A stretch of 64,000 nt of DNA, from assembly GCF_021026295.1 (NCBI RefSeq), contig NZ_JAJNDA010000008.1:222153-286152 (forward strand). The letters are read 5' to 3'. Below, piece after piece: positions 14,986 to 23,262 of the stretch; position 1 is the first letter of the stretch, and every line of letters starts with the position of its first letter. The notes beneath the pieces were generated by a model. The model had not been told where the DNA came from and did not search any database. It saw only the letters and a list, made by a program, of their open reading frames with translations. Both the position numbers and the translations under genes were made by a program. This DNA is from Actinomycetospora soli. GTDB lineage: Bacteria; Actinomycetota; Actinomycetes; Mycobacteriales; Pseudonocardiaceae.

Positions 14986-17388
14986 GTGATCTCGAACGTG
15001 TTCACGGTCGACCCCTGGTGCGTGCACGAGCCCGAGCTCGACGTCGACCTCCTCGGCCAGACGGAGTCGCTGTTCGCGCTGGCCAACGGCCACGTCGGGA
15101 TGCGCGGGAACCTCGACGAGGGCGAGCCGCACCGGATGCCCGGGACGTACCTCAACTCCTTCTTCGAGTCGCGGCCGATGCCGCACGCCGAGGGCGGGTT
15201 CGGGTTCCCGGAGGAGAACCAGACGCTGGTCAACGTGCCGAACGGCAAGCTGATCCGGCTGCTGGTCGACGACGAGCCGCTCGACGTCCGCTACGGGCAG
15301 GTCCACGACCACCAGCGCACGCTCGACATGCGCAGCGGCATCCTCACCCGGCACGTCGAGTGGACCTCGCCGAACGGGCAGCGCGTCGACGTCACCTCGC
15401 AGCGGCTGGTCAGCTTCTCGCAGCGGGCGGTCGCGGCGATCTCCTACGAGGTCTCCATCCCGGAGGACTCCGGCAGCGACGCCCTGCTGGTCGTCCAGTC
15501 CGAGCTGTTCGCCAACGAGCAGATGCCCGAGATCACCGGCGACCCCCGCGTCGCCGCCGCGCTGACCAAGCCGCTCGCGCCGGAGCACAACTCGCACTCC
15601 ACCTACGGCGCGCGGATGACCCACCAGACCAAGCGCTCGGAGCTGCGCGTCGGCGCCGCGATGGAGCACCAGGTCTTCGGGCCCGACGACGTGCAGGTGG
15701 AGAGCTCCTGCTCGAAGAACGTCGGGCGCACCACCGTGATCTGCCGCCTCAAGCCCGGGCAGTCGCTGCGCATCGTCAAGTACCTGGCCTACGGCTGGTC
15801 GAGCACCCGCTCCCAGCCCGCGATCGTCGACCAGGTCGAGGCCGCGCTCGACGCGTCGCTCTACACCGGCTGGGACGGCCTGGTCAGCGCGCAGCGGGAG
15901 TACCTGGACGCGTTCTGGGCGCGCGCCGACATCGAGATCGACGGCGACCCCCGCCTCCAGCAGGCCATCCGCTTCTCGCTCTTCCACGTGCTGCAGGCCG
16001 GGGCCCGCGCGGAGAAGCGGGCGATCGGCGCCAAGGGCCTCACCGGCCAGGGCTACGACGGCCACAGCTTCTGGGACTGCGAGACCTTCGTGCTCCCGGT
16101 CTTCATGCACACCAACCCGCGGGTCGCGGCGGACGCGCTGCGCTGGCGGCACTCCACCCTCGACATCGCGACCGCCCACGCCGCCACCCTCGGGCTCGAG
16201 GGCGCCGCGTTCGCCTGGCGCACGATCCGGGGCGAGGAGTGCTCGGGCTACTGGCCCGCCGGCACCGCCGCGTTCCACGTGAACGCGGACATCGCCGACG
16301 CCGTGCTGCGCTACGTCTCGGCGACCGCCGACACCGACTTCGAGCGGGAGATCGGCGTCGACCTGCTCGTCGCCACCGCCCGGCTCTGGCGCTCGCTCGG
16401 CCACCACGACTCGGCGTCGAACTTCCGGATCGACGGCGTCACCGGGCCCGACGAGTACTCCTCGATCGCGGACAACAACGTCTACACGAACCTCATGGCG
16501 CAGCGGAACCTGCGCGGCGCCGCCGACGTGTGCGTCCGCCACCCCCGCGAGGCCGAGCGGCTCGGCGTGCACAGCGAGGAGATCGCGAGCTGGCGGTCCG
16601 CCGCGTCCGCCATGGTCATCCCGTTCGACGAGAAGCTCGGCGTGCACCAGCAGGCCGAGGGCTTCACCTCGCACGCGTTCTGGAACTTCGAGAACACGCC
16701 CGAGGAGAACTACCCGCTGCTGCTGAACTACCCGTACTTCGACCTGTACCGCAAGCAGGTCGTCAAGCAGCCCGACCTCGTGCTCGCCATGGTCCAGTGC
16801 CCCGACGCCTTCACGCCGGAGCAGAAGGTCGCCAACTTCGCCTACTACGAGCGCATCACCGTCCGCGACTCGTCGCTCTCGCCGGGCACGCTCGCGGTGA
16901 TGGCCGCCGAGACCGGTCACCTCGACCTGGCCTACGACTACCTGTGCGAGTCGGTCCAGATGGACCTCGCCGACCTGGAGAACAACGTCCGCGACGGCAT
17001 CCACCTCGCGGCCACCGCCAGCTCCTGGACCGCGATCATCCAGGGCCTCGGCGGCATGCGCTCGCACAACGGGACGCTGACCTTCGCCCCGCGTCTGCCC
17101 TCCGCGGTGTCCGGGCTGCGCTTCCGGGTGCTCTGGCGGGGCCGCTCGCTGCACGTCGAGATCGGCCACGGGCAGGCGACGTACACCCTCGAGGCGCCCG
17201 CGAACGGTCACGCGCCCGCCGGGATGTCGGCGACCTCCTCCGAGCCCGTCGACCTCCGCCACCACGACGAGGACTTCACCCTCGCCGTCGACGAGCCCGT
17301 CACCCTCGACGTCCCGCCGGTCCCGCAGACCGGTCTCGTCGAGCAGCCGGCCGGGCGTGCGCCGCTCTTCCGGCGGATGCACCAGTAG
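14986..17388 (+). CDS. Glycoside hydrolase family 65 sugar phosphorylase or hydrolase
   Basis: An 800-residue GH65 enzyme (trehalose, kojibiose or maltose phosphorylase, or acid-trehalase-like). Domain order is the family one: N-terminal beta-sandwich (to about residue 270), helical linker, (alpha/alpha)6 barrel (about 320-700) and C-terminal beta-sheet. The catalytic acid Glu is in VTGPDEYSSIADN (about residue 487). A serine cluster DSSLSPGTLAV (about 627) is where phosphorylases bind phosphate. Substrate-binding SFWDCETFVLP (about 360) is kept. Many actinobacteria place a beta-phosphoglucomutase next to this gene; none is here. The start is GTG 14986 with a -10 six bases upstream. It probably cleaves an alpha-glucosyl disaccharide in the cytosol, but which one is open. 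Confidence 0.88.
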   Translation: MISNVFTVDPWCVHEPELDVDLLGQTESLFALANGHVGMRGNLDEGEPHRMPGTYLNSFFESRPMPHAEGGFGFPEENQTLVNVPNGKLIRLLVDDEPLDVRYGQVHDHQRTLDMRSGILTRHVEWTSPNGQRVDVTSQRLVSFSQRAVAAISYEVSIPEDSGSDALLVVQSELFANEQMPEITGDPRVAAALTKPLAPEHNSHSTYGARMTHQTKRSELRVGAAMEHQVFGPDDVQVESSCSKNVGRTTVICRLKPGQSLRIVKYLAYGWSSTRSQPAIVDQVEAALDASLYTGWDGLVSAQREYLDAFWARADIEIDGDPRLQQAIRFSLFHVLQAGARAEKRAIGAKGLTGQGYDGHSFWDCETFVLPVFMHTNPRVAADALRWRHSTLDIATAHAATLGLEGAAFAWRTIRGEECSGYWPAGTAAFHVNADIADAVLRYVSATADTDFEREIGVDLLVATARLWRSLGHHDSASNFRIDGVTGPDEYSSIADNNVYTNLMAQRNLRGAADVCVRHPREAERLGVHSEEIASWRSAASAMVIPFDEKLGVHQQAEGFTSHAFWNFENTPEENYPLLLNYPYFDLYRKQVVKQPDLVLAMVQCPDAFTPEQKVANFAYYERITVRDSSLSPGTLAVMAAETGHLDLAYDYLCESVQMDLADLENNVRDGIHLAATASSWTAIIQGLGGMRSHNGTLTFAPRLPSAVSGLRFRVLWRGRSLHVEIGHGQATYTLEAPANGHAPAGMSATSSEPVDLRHHDEDFTLAVDEPVTLDVPPVPQTGLVEQPAGRAPLFRRMHQ

Positions 17389-17394
17389 GCCCGG

Positions 17395-17503
17395 CCCGAC
17401 GGCGGGCCGGGGCGGGGCGGCCAGTCACCCGCCCAAGATCTCGTCGAGCCGCGCGATGTGGTCGCTGAGCGATCACATCGCTCCGCTCGTCCAGATCTTG
17501 GGG
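17395..17503. repeat. Intergenic palindromic repeat, copy A
   Basis: This 109-bp unit contains a near-palindrome at 17432-17502: outer arms cccaagatct/agatcttggg pair perfectly, the inner arms gagccgcgcgatgtg/cacatcgctccgctc pair with two mismatches, and the centre is gtcgctgagcgat. It is repeated at 17571-17679 with three base differences, and in diverged form at 53719-53788. It lies between convergent genes and could fold as a long hairpin in either transcript. It carries no obvious ORF. Confidence 0.85.
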
Positions 17504-17570
17504 CTGGCCGGACCAGCTGCCGACCGCGAACGCAGCCCTTCGCGTCTGGCGCAGGCACCAGGCGCCCCGT

Positions 17571-17679
17571 CCCGGCGGCGGGCCGGGGCGGAGCGGCCAG
17601 TCACCCGCCCAAGATCTCATCGAGCCGCGCGATGTGGTCGCTGAGCGATCACATCGCTCCGCTCGTCCAGATCTTGGGG
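17571..17679. repeat. Intergenic palindromic repeat, copy B
   Basis: A second copy of the unit at 17395-17503, offset by 176 bp, with its palindrome at 17608-17678. It differs from copy A at three positions, so the duplication is recent or homogenised. The 67 bp between the copies are unrelated, single-copy sequence. The 301-bp gap between GH65 and the kinase gene holds nothing else. Confidence 0.85.
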
Positions 17680-17689
17680 TTAAGGCGGA

Positions 17690-19156
17690 TCAGCCGCCGG
17701 TCGCGTCCTGACCGCGTTCGGCGCCGCTCTGCCTCTGGAGGAGACCGGCCGGACCGTTCGGGTCGACGGAGCTCGAGGGCGCGACGGTCGACGGCGCCTC
17801 GGTCGTCGTCACCGGCGGCGGGACGACGGTCGTCGTCACCGGCGGGGGAGCGACCGTGGTCGTCGGCGGCACCGTCGTGGTGGTGCGGCGACGGGTGGTC
17901 GTCTCCTCCTGCGTGGTGGTCGTCGTGGTGGTCTCCACCGGCGCCGGGATCGACGTCGGGGCCGGGGCGGGTACCTCGGTGGAGCCGCTGTTGACCAGCA
18001 GGTACGTGCCCACGCCCGCCGCGACGAGCAGCACCGCGACGATCGCCGCGATCAGCGGAGCCTTCCCACCGCGCCGCTGCTCCTCGGGCGCGTAGGGGCC
18101 GCCGGTCATGGTGCCCGGGCCGACGACGGCGGTGCGGCCGTCCGCGCCGGGGTAGCCGTAGGGCGGGTAGCCGCCGGGCGGGGTGCCGACGCGCTGGGTG
18201 GCGCCGTACGGGTCGTACCCGGGGGGCGCGCCCTGGTTCATGGCGTACGTGGCGCCGGTCCCGGGCGGGGCCATGGGCGGGCCCATCGCGTAGGTGGCGC
18301 CGGTCGTCGGGGACGGCGCGAGCACCGTCTCCGCGTCCATGCCGACCTCGCGGGAGATCGTGCGCAGCTCGCCGACCACCTGCTCCGTGGTGGGCCGCTC
18401 GGCGGGCTCGTCCCGCGTCATCGCCACCAGCAGGCCGTACAGGGCGGGCGGCAGGTCGGTGGGCACGTCCGGCGGGCGGTGCAGCCGGGCCACGGCCGCC
18501 TCGAGTGCGTTGCCGGGGTACTCGCGGCGCGCCGTGATGCACTCGAGCAGCACCAGGCCGAGCGCGTAGACGTCGGAGGCCGGCCCGACCGGCTGGCCGC
18601 GGACCTGCTCGGGCGAGAGGTACGACGCGGTGCCGATCACCATGCCGGTGGCGGTGATGTTGGTGGCGTCCGCGAGGACGGCGATGCCGAAGTCCGACAG
18701 GTGCGGCCGACCCTCGGTGTCGAGCAGCACGTTGCCGGGCTTGATGTCCCGGTGCACGACGCCGTGGCGGTGCACGTAGGTGAGCGCGTCGCCGAGCGCG
18801 GCCCCCAGCGCGACGACGTCGCCGGGACGCAGCGGACCGGTGCGGATCCGGTCGGCGAGCGACTCGCCCTCGATGAGCTGCATGACGAAGTACGCGCGGC
18901 TGCCCTCGGCGCCGACGTCGTAGATCGTCACGAGGCCGGGGTGGTTCATCCCGGCGAGCGTCTGGACCTCGCGCTGCCGGCGGGACTCGTCGGCCTCCCC
19001 GACGCCGGCCGGGAACAGCTTCACGGCGACGTCGCGGCCGAGCAGCTCGTCGCGGGCGCGGTAGACCTCCGCAGCACCGCCGCGACCGATGAGGTCGCCG
19101 AGGGTGTACCGGCCCGCACCCACGGTGGACGGGGGTCCCGCCTCCGTCGAACTCAC
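17690..19156 (-). CDS. Membrane Ser/Thr protein kinase, orphan Hanks type
   Basis: A 488-residue receptor-like kinase. Kinase domain residues about 17-275: GRGGAAEVYRA glycine loop, VAVKLFP lysine, VVHRDIKPGN catalytic loop, SDFGIAV, and APE-equivalent YLSPEQ. The juxtamembrane region (about 275-365) is rich in Gly, Pro and Tyr. One membrane span follows (PLIAAIVAVLLVAAGVGTYLLV, about 370-391), then a short Thr/Pro-rich external tail with no sensor domain such as PASTA. The GTG start at 19156 is preceded by gaggaggcacg. It is not in the pknA/pknB operon. The neighbouring small gene is divergent. The signal is unknown. Confidence 0.88.
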   Translation of the reverse strand: MSSTEAGPPSTVGAGRYTLGDLIGRGGAAEVYRARDELLGRDVAVKLFPAGVGEADESRRQREVQTLAGMNHPGLVTIYDVGAEGSRAYFVMQLIEGESLADRIRTGPLRPGDVVALGAALGDALTYVHRHGVVHRDIKPGNVLLDTEGRPHLSDFGIAVLADATNITATGMVIGTASYLSPEQVRGQPVGPASDVYALGLVLLECITARREYPGNALEAAVARLHRPPDVPTDLPPALYGLLVAMTRDEPAERPTTEQVVGELRTISREVGMDAETVLAPSPTTGATYAMGPPMAPPGTGATYAMNQGAPPGYDPYGATQRVGTPPGGYPPYGYPGADGRTAVVGPGTMTGGPYAPEEQRRGGKAPLIAAIVAVLLVAAGVGTYLLVNSGSTEVPAPAPTSIPAPVETTTTTTTQEETTTRRRTTTTVPPTTTVAPPPVTTTVVPPPVTTTEAPSTVAPSSSVDPNGPAGLLQRQSGAERGQDATGG

Positions 19157-19369
19157 CGCCCGCGTGCCTCCTCGTCGTCACCGCCGACCGGGTCGTGGGC
19201 CCGGCTCCGAGCGCGTCCGGGCACGAGGGTGTGCCGGACGCCCGGGGTCCCATGGTGCCGTGTCCGTCCACGGGCGGTGTCGGCACCCCGTCACTCGGGC
19301 CCCTCGCGACCCGGTGATGACCAGCGCGTGACCGGATCGTGACCGAACGTTCCCGTCGGTCCTCCTCGC

Positions 19370-19375
19370 TAGACT
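19370..19375 (+). promoter_or_regulatory. Candidate -10 box upstream of the MT0933-like gene
   Basis: TAGACT lies 60 bp before the ATG at 19436 in the 279-bp divergent region shared with the kinase gene. No clear -35 is seen; the call rests on the TANNNT match and position. Confidence 0.35.
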
Positions 19376-19435
19376 CGACGCCCGGGTCGCCGGCACGTCC
19401 GGAGCCGGTGACCGCCCGAACGGATGGGGATCCCC

Positions 19436-19942
19436 ATGGACCGCGACGAGCTGGCCCGCCAGGGCAAGCAGATGGCGTCCGACCTGCGCGACACCGTGAG
19501 CGCCAAGGTGTCCGAGAACCAGGACACGATCACGGGCGTGCTGGGCAAGGCCGCCCGCTGGGTCGACGAGAAGACCGGCGGCAAGTACACCGACCAGATC
19601 GGGAAGGCCCAGGCGAAGGTCGACGAGGGCGTCGGCTGGGTCGCGAACCAGGGGTCGACCCCCGGCAGCCCCGCCGCCACCGGGCAGCCGACCGCACCCG
19701 GCGCCGCCGCGGGCGACCCGGCGCCCGGCGGCGCGCCCACGCCGCCCCCGCCCGCCTCCGCACCGCCGGCCGGGCCCGACGGCTTCGCCGCGCCGGGCGC
19801 CCCGCAGGACCCGACCGCGCCGCAGGCCCCCCGTCCGGGCGACGCCCCGACGCAGGACCTCGGGACCGCCACGCCGCCGCACGGCACGCGGCCGACCCAC
19901 ACGGCTCCCGACCCCGACGCCCCGCGTCCCCCGCAGGTCTGA
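19436..19942 (+). CDS. MT0933-like (Rv0909-type antitoxin) family protein with Pro-rich tail
   Basis: A 168-residue protein. Residues about 1-60 are a small helical domain with TGGKYTDQIGKAQAKVDEG, the landmark of the MT0933/Rv0909 antitoxin family. Residues about 65-168 are a low-complexity Pro/Ala/Gly/Thr tail not usual for the family. No toxin gene is adjacent, so an antitoxin role is doubtful; many such proteins in actinobacteria are stand-alone. ATG 19436 is preferred (ggggat just upstream); ATG 19424 is an in-frame alternative. The stop overlaps the next start by one base (TGATG). Confidence 0.7.
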   Translation: MDRDELARQGKQMASDLRDTVSAKVSENQDTITGVLGKAARWVDEKTGGKYTDQIGKAQAKVDEGVGWVANQGSTPGSPAATGQPTAPGAAAGDPAPGGAPTPPPPASAPPAGPDGFAAPGAPQDPTAPQAPRPGDAPTQDLGTATPPHGTRPTHTAPDPDAPRPPQV

Positions 19943-20772
19943 TGCTCGACCTCGCGAAGGCGGTCGCCTCCTCGCCGACCGGGGAGGCGGGCCGCCGCAC
20001 GCTCGTCCTCGACGAGCAGTGGGGCATCGGCCCCAAGCTGCACGGCGGCTACCTGCTGGCCGTGCTCGCCCAGGCCGCGGTCGACGAGCTGTCCCCCGAG
20101 AGCGCGGGGCCGACCGACCGGCACGCCTTCCCGCAGGCCGTCACCGGCACCTTCCTGCGCGCGCCGGACCCCGGTCCGGCCGACGTCGAGGTCACCGTGC
20201 TCCGGCGCGGTCGCGGCGCGACCCAGGTGCGGGTGCTCCTGCGACAGGACGACCGGCCCTGCGTCGAGGCGGCCATGGTGCTCGGCGTCACCCCCGACCC
20301 CGCGGGGCGCGAGGGCGACGTCTCCCCCGCGCCGATCGCCGTCACGCCGTTCGACGCGTGCGAGCGCCGCCCCGAGACCACCGAGGACGGCCGCGGCGGG
20401 CTCCCGATCATGCGCGTGGTCGACACCCGCCTCGACCCCGCGTGCACGGGCTTCCTCGAGGGACGTCCGACGGGCGAGGGCCGACTCACCGGGTGGGCCG
20501 AGCTCGACACCCGCGAGCCCTGGTCCCCGGTCGGCCTGCTCGTGGCGCTGGACATCCTGCCGCCGGCCTGCTTCGACCTCGGCCTCTACGGCTGGTCGCC
20601 GACGATGTCGCTCACCGCGCACGTGCACGCCGTGCCGGCGCCCGGCCCGCTGCGGGTCACGCAGTGGCTCGACCACCTCGCGGGCGACCGGATGCACGAG
20701 CGGTGCGAGGTCTGGGACACCACCGACCGGCTGGTCGGGCAGGCGTCCCAGCTCGCGGCGGTCCGCCGCTGA
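19942..20772 (+). CDS. Acyl-CoA thioesterase-like (double hotdog) protein
   Basis: A 276-residue protein of the thioesterase-like superfamily, made of two hotdog halves. Half one contains LHGGYLLAVLAQAAVDEL and VTGTFLRAPDPGPADVEV; half two contains VGLLVALDILPPACFDLG and SLTAHVHAVPAPGPL. These are the TesB-type pattern, where Asp/Thr/Gln residues activate water against acyl-CoA. The start TGATG couples it to the preceding gene. It is followed by the convergent serS gene after only 7 bp, with no visible terminator. Substrate chain length is unknown. Confidence 0.78.
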   Translation: MLDLAKAVASSPTGEAGRRTLVLDEQWGIGPKLHGGYLLAVLAQAAVDELSPESAGPTDRHAFPQAVTGTFLRAPDPGPADVEVTVLRRGRGATQVRVLLRQDDRPCVEAAMVLGVTPDPAGREGDVSPAPIAVTPFDACERRPETTEDGRGGLPIMRVVDTRLDPACTGFLEGRPTGEGRLTGWAELDTREPWSPVGLLVALDILPPACFDLGLYGWSPTMSLTAHVHAVPAPGPLRVTQWLDHLAGDRMHERCEVWDTTDRLVGQASQLAAVRR

Positions 20773-20779
20773 GTCCGCC

Positions 20780-22081
20780 CTACTCCGTGGTGCCGTCGGC
20801 GAGGATCCGGCGGAACCCGGTGTAGGGGTGCAGGACCTCGGGGATCGTCACCGACCCGTCCTCGGCCTGGAACTGCTCGAGCACGGCGGCGAGCGCCCGG
20901 CCGATCGGCAGCCCCGACCCGTTGAGGGTCGCGACCTGGGCGCGGCCGCCCTGCGCGTCCTTCGCCCGGATCGCGGCCCGCCGCGACTGGAACGTGCCGC
21001 AGTCCGAGCAGGACGAGATCTCGCGGAAGGTCCCCTGGCTCGGCAGCCAGACCTCGAGGTCGTAGGTCGTGCGGGCGGCGAAGCCCATGTCGCCCGCCGC
21101 GAGGCGCACCACGCGGTAGGCCAGCCCGAGCGCCTGCAGGCAGTTCTCGGCGTGCGAGACCATCAGCTCGAGCTCGGTGCCCGACTCCTCCTCGCGGCAG
21201 AAGCGCACCATCTCGACCTTGGAGAACTGGTGCAGCCGCAGCAGCCCGCGGGTGTCCCGGCCGTAGCTGCCCGCCTCCGACCGGAAGCACGGGGTGTGCG
21301 CGGTGTAGGCCAGCGGCAGCGCGTCCGCGTCGAGCATCTCGTCGGCGTGGAGGTTGGTGAGCGAGACCTCCGCCGTCGGGATGAGGTAGAGGCTCCGGTC
21401 CGTGGTCCCCGTCCGGAAGAGGTCCTCCTCGAACTTGGGGAGCTGGCCCGTGCCGGTCATCGTCTCGCGCGTGACGAGGTAGGGCACCGAGAACTCGGTG
21501 TAGCCGTGGCGCGCCGTGTGCATCGTCAGGAAGAAAGTGGCGAGCGCGCGCTCGAGGACCGCCCCCGGCCCGCGGGCGACGCTGAACCGCGCGCCGGCGA
21601 GCTTGGCGGCACGACCGAAGTCGAGGATGCCCATCGCCTCGCCGAGGTCGACGTGGTCGCGCACCTCGAACCCGAACTCCGGCGGGGTGCCCCAGCGGCG
21701 CACCTCGACGGCGTCGGCGTCCGAGTCGCCGTCCGGCGTCTCGTCGTCGGGGAGGTTCGGGATCGCGAGCAGGACCTCGCGCAGCGCCTCCTCGGCCGCC
21801 TCGGTCTCCACCTCGGCGGCCCGGATCTCCTCCTTGATCTCCCGGGCGCGGGTCTTGAGCTTCTCGACCTCCTCGCCCTGGCCCTTCGTCTCGCGGGCCA
21901 CGCGGCCGACCTCGGCGGCGACGCGCTTGGACTCGGCGCGGAGGTCGTCGGCGCGCGAGATCGAGGAGTTGCGGCGTGCGGACATCGCCTCGAGGCCCGC
22001 GAGGTCCAGCGTGTACCCGCGCCGCGCGAGGCGGCGGACCGCCTCGTCGCCGAGCTCGATCAACGTCCGTGCGTCGTGCAT
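20780..22081 (-). CDS. serS: Seryl-tRNA synthetase of non-canonical type for an actinobacterium
   Basis: A 433-residue class II synthetase that charges tRNA-Ser. An N-terminal coiled-coil arm (residues about 30-110) is followed by the catalytic domain: TAEVSLTNLH, motif 2 CFRSEAGSYGRDTRGLLRLH, the EISSCSDCGTFQSRRAAIR segment and motif 3 LNGSGLPIGRALAAVLE. Mycobacterial SerRS, as recalled, opens MIDL and reads TSEVPLAGYH, ELTSTSNCTTFQ and LNGTLATTRW at these places. This one opens MHDARTL and carries the proteobacterial/Firmicutes-like versions. ATG 22081 has gaggac five bases upstream. It may be the only serS or an acquired second copy (for example for inhibitor resistance); the window cannot decide. 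Confidence 0.92.
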   Translation of the reverse strand: MHDARTLIELGDEAVRRLARRGYTLDLAGLEAMSARRNSSISRADDLRAESKRVAAEVGRVARETKGQGEEVEKLKTRAREIKEEIRAAEVETEAAEEALREVLLAIPNLPDDETPDGDSDADAVEVRRWGTPPEFGFEVRDHVDLGEAMGILDFGRAAKLAGARFSVARGPGAVLERALATFFLTMHTARHGYTEFSVPYLVTRETMTGTGQLPKFEEDLFRTGTTDRSLYLIPTAEVSLTNLHADEMLDADALPLAYTAHTPCFRSEAGSYGRDTRGLLRLHQFSKVEMVRFCREEESGTELELMVSHAENCLQALGLAYRVVRLAAGDMGFAARTTYDLEVWLPSQGTFREISSCSDCGTFQSRRAAIRAKDAQGGRAQVATLNGSGLPIGRALAAVLEQFQAEDGSVTIPEVLHPYTGFRRILADGTTE

Positions 22082-22203
22082 GCCGTCCTCGGGGGTCGTC
22101 CGCAGTGGTCGTGGGAGTCCAGGGTGCCGCACCGGCCCGACCGGGCGTGCGGCGCGGTCCGTTAGGTTCGGGGCGCCCGAAGTGCCGACCGCAGGAGTTC
22201 CGA

Positions 22204-23238
22204 GTGTCCACCGTCCTCGTCACCGGTGCAGCCGGTTTCATCGGGTCGAACTTCGTCCGCTACTGGCGCGCCGTGCACCCCGGCGACCGGATCGTCGCCC
22301 TCGACGCCCTGACCTACGCCGGGGTGCGGGAGTCGCTGAACGGCCCGGACGGCGAGCTGCTCGACGGCGTGGAGTTCGTCCACGGCTCGATCGGCAACAC
22401 CGACCTGGTCGCGCACCTGCTGCGCGCCCACTCCGTGGACGTGGTCGTGAACTTCGCCGCCGAGTCGCACAACTCGCTGGCGATCCTGCGCCCCGGCGAC
22501 TTCTTCGCCACCAACGTCACCGGCACCCAGGGCCTGCTCGAGGCCGTCCGCCGGGTCGGGGTGTCCCGGTTCCACCACATCTCGACCTGCGAGGTCTACG
22601 GCGACCTCTCCCTCGACGCCGACGAGGCCTTCACCGAGGACTCGCCCTACCTGCCCCGCACCCCGTACAACGCCGCCAAGGCCGGCGGCGACCACGTGGT
22701 CCGCTCCTACGGGCTGACCTACGACGTCCCGGTCACCATCACCAACTGCTCGAACAACTACGGGCCCTTCCAGTTCCCCGAGAAGGTCATCCCGCTGTTC
22801 ACGACGCGGGCCCTGGCCGGCGAGCCGCTGCCGCTCTACGCGAGCACGAAGAACCGTCGCGAGTGGCTGCACGTCTCCGACCACGCCACCGCCATCGACC
22901 GCGTCATCCACCACGGCCGCGTCGGGGAGACCTACAACGTCGGCTCCGGCACCGAGGTCGACATCGAGGGCATCGCCGACACCGTGCTCGGCGCCCTCGG
23001 CCTCGGCCCGGAACTCAAGACGATCGTCCCGGACCGGCCCAGCCACGACCGGCGCTACCTGCTCGACTCCACCAAGCTGCGCACCGAGCTCGGCTGGGCC
23101 CCGGCCGTGGAGTGGACCGACGGGATCGCCGACACCGTCGCCTGGTACCGCGCCAACGAGGCCTGGTGGCGGCCCCTGCTCGGCCGCTCCCCCGTCATCG
23201 AGGGCGCCGGCGCCGACTGGAGCGGCACCGGTCGCTAG
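22204..23238 (+). CDS. dTDP-glucose 4,6-dehydratase-like protein (RmlB family)
   Basis: A 344-residue extended SDR. NAD-binding motif VTGAAGFIGSNFVRYW; catalytic YNAAKAGGDH (Tyr-x3-Lys); NYGPFQFPEKVIPLF and WLHVSDHATAID as in RmlB. The usual Thr-Asp-Glu of the dehydration step reads HISTCEVYGDL, so the Asp is a Cys, and the nucleotide-binding DGLNVRDW segment reads STKNRREW. These changes may mean another sugar nucleotide or another reaction. It starts at GTG 22204 after aggagttccga. It is divergent from serS, with a possible -10 (ttaggtt) in the 122-bp gap. No rmlA, rmlC or rmlD is near, so the pathway is unknown. Confidence 0.83.
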   Translation: MSTVLVTGAAGFIGSNFVRYWRAVHPGDRIVALDALTYAGVRESLNGPDGELLDGVEFVHGSIGNTDLVAHLLRAHSVDVVVNFAAESHNSLAILRPGDFFATNVTGTQGLLEAVRRVGVSRFHHISTCEVYGDLSLDADEAFTEDSPYLPRTPYNAAKAGGDHVVRSYGLTYDVPVTITNCSNNYGPFQFPEKVIPLFTTRALAGEPLPLYASTKNRREWLHVSDHATAIDRVIHHGRVGETYNVGSGTEVDIEGIADTVLGALGLGPELKTIVPDRPSHDRRYLLDSTKLRTELGWAPAVEWTDGIADTVAWYRANEAWWRPLLGRSPVIEGAGADWSGTGR

Positions 23239-23262
23239 CTCGGCCCACGGTCGGGAGCACCA

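Noticed and set aside
17395..17679. A pair of ordinary rho-independent terminators
   Set aside because: The arms are longer than usual terminators here, the flanking 35 bp are also duplicated, and a third copy lies before a promoter, so a repeat family explains more.
19436..19942. A toxin-antitoxin module based on the MT0933-like protein
   Set aside because: No toxin-like gene is adjacent; the neighbours are a thioesterase-like gene and a divergent kinase.
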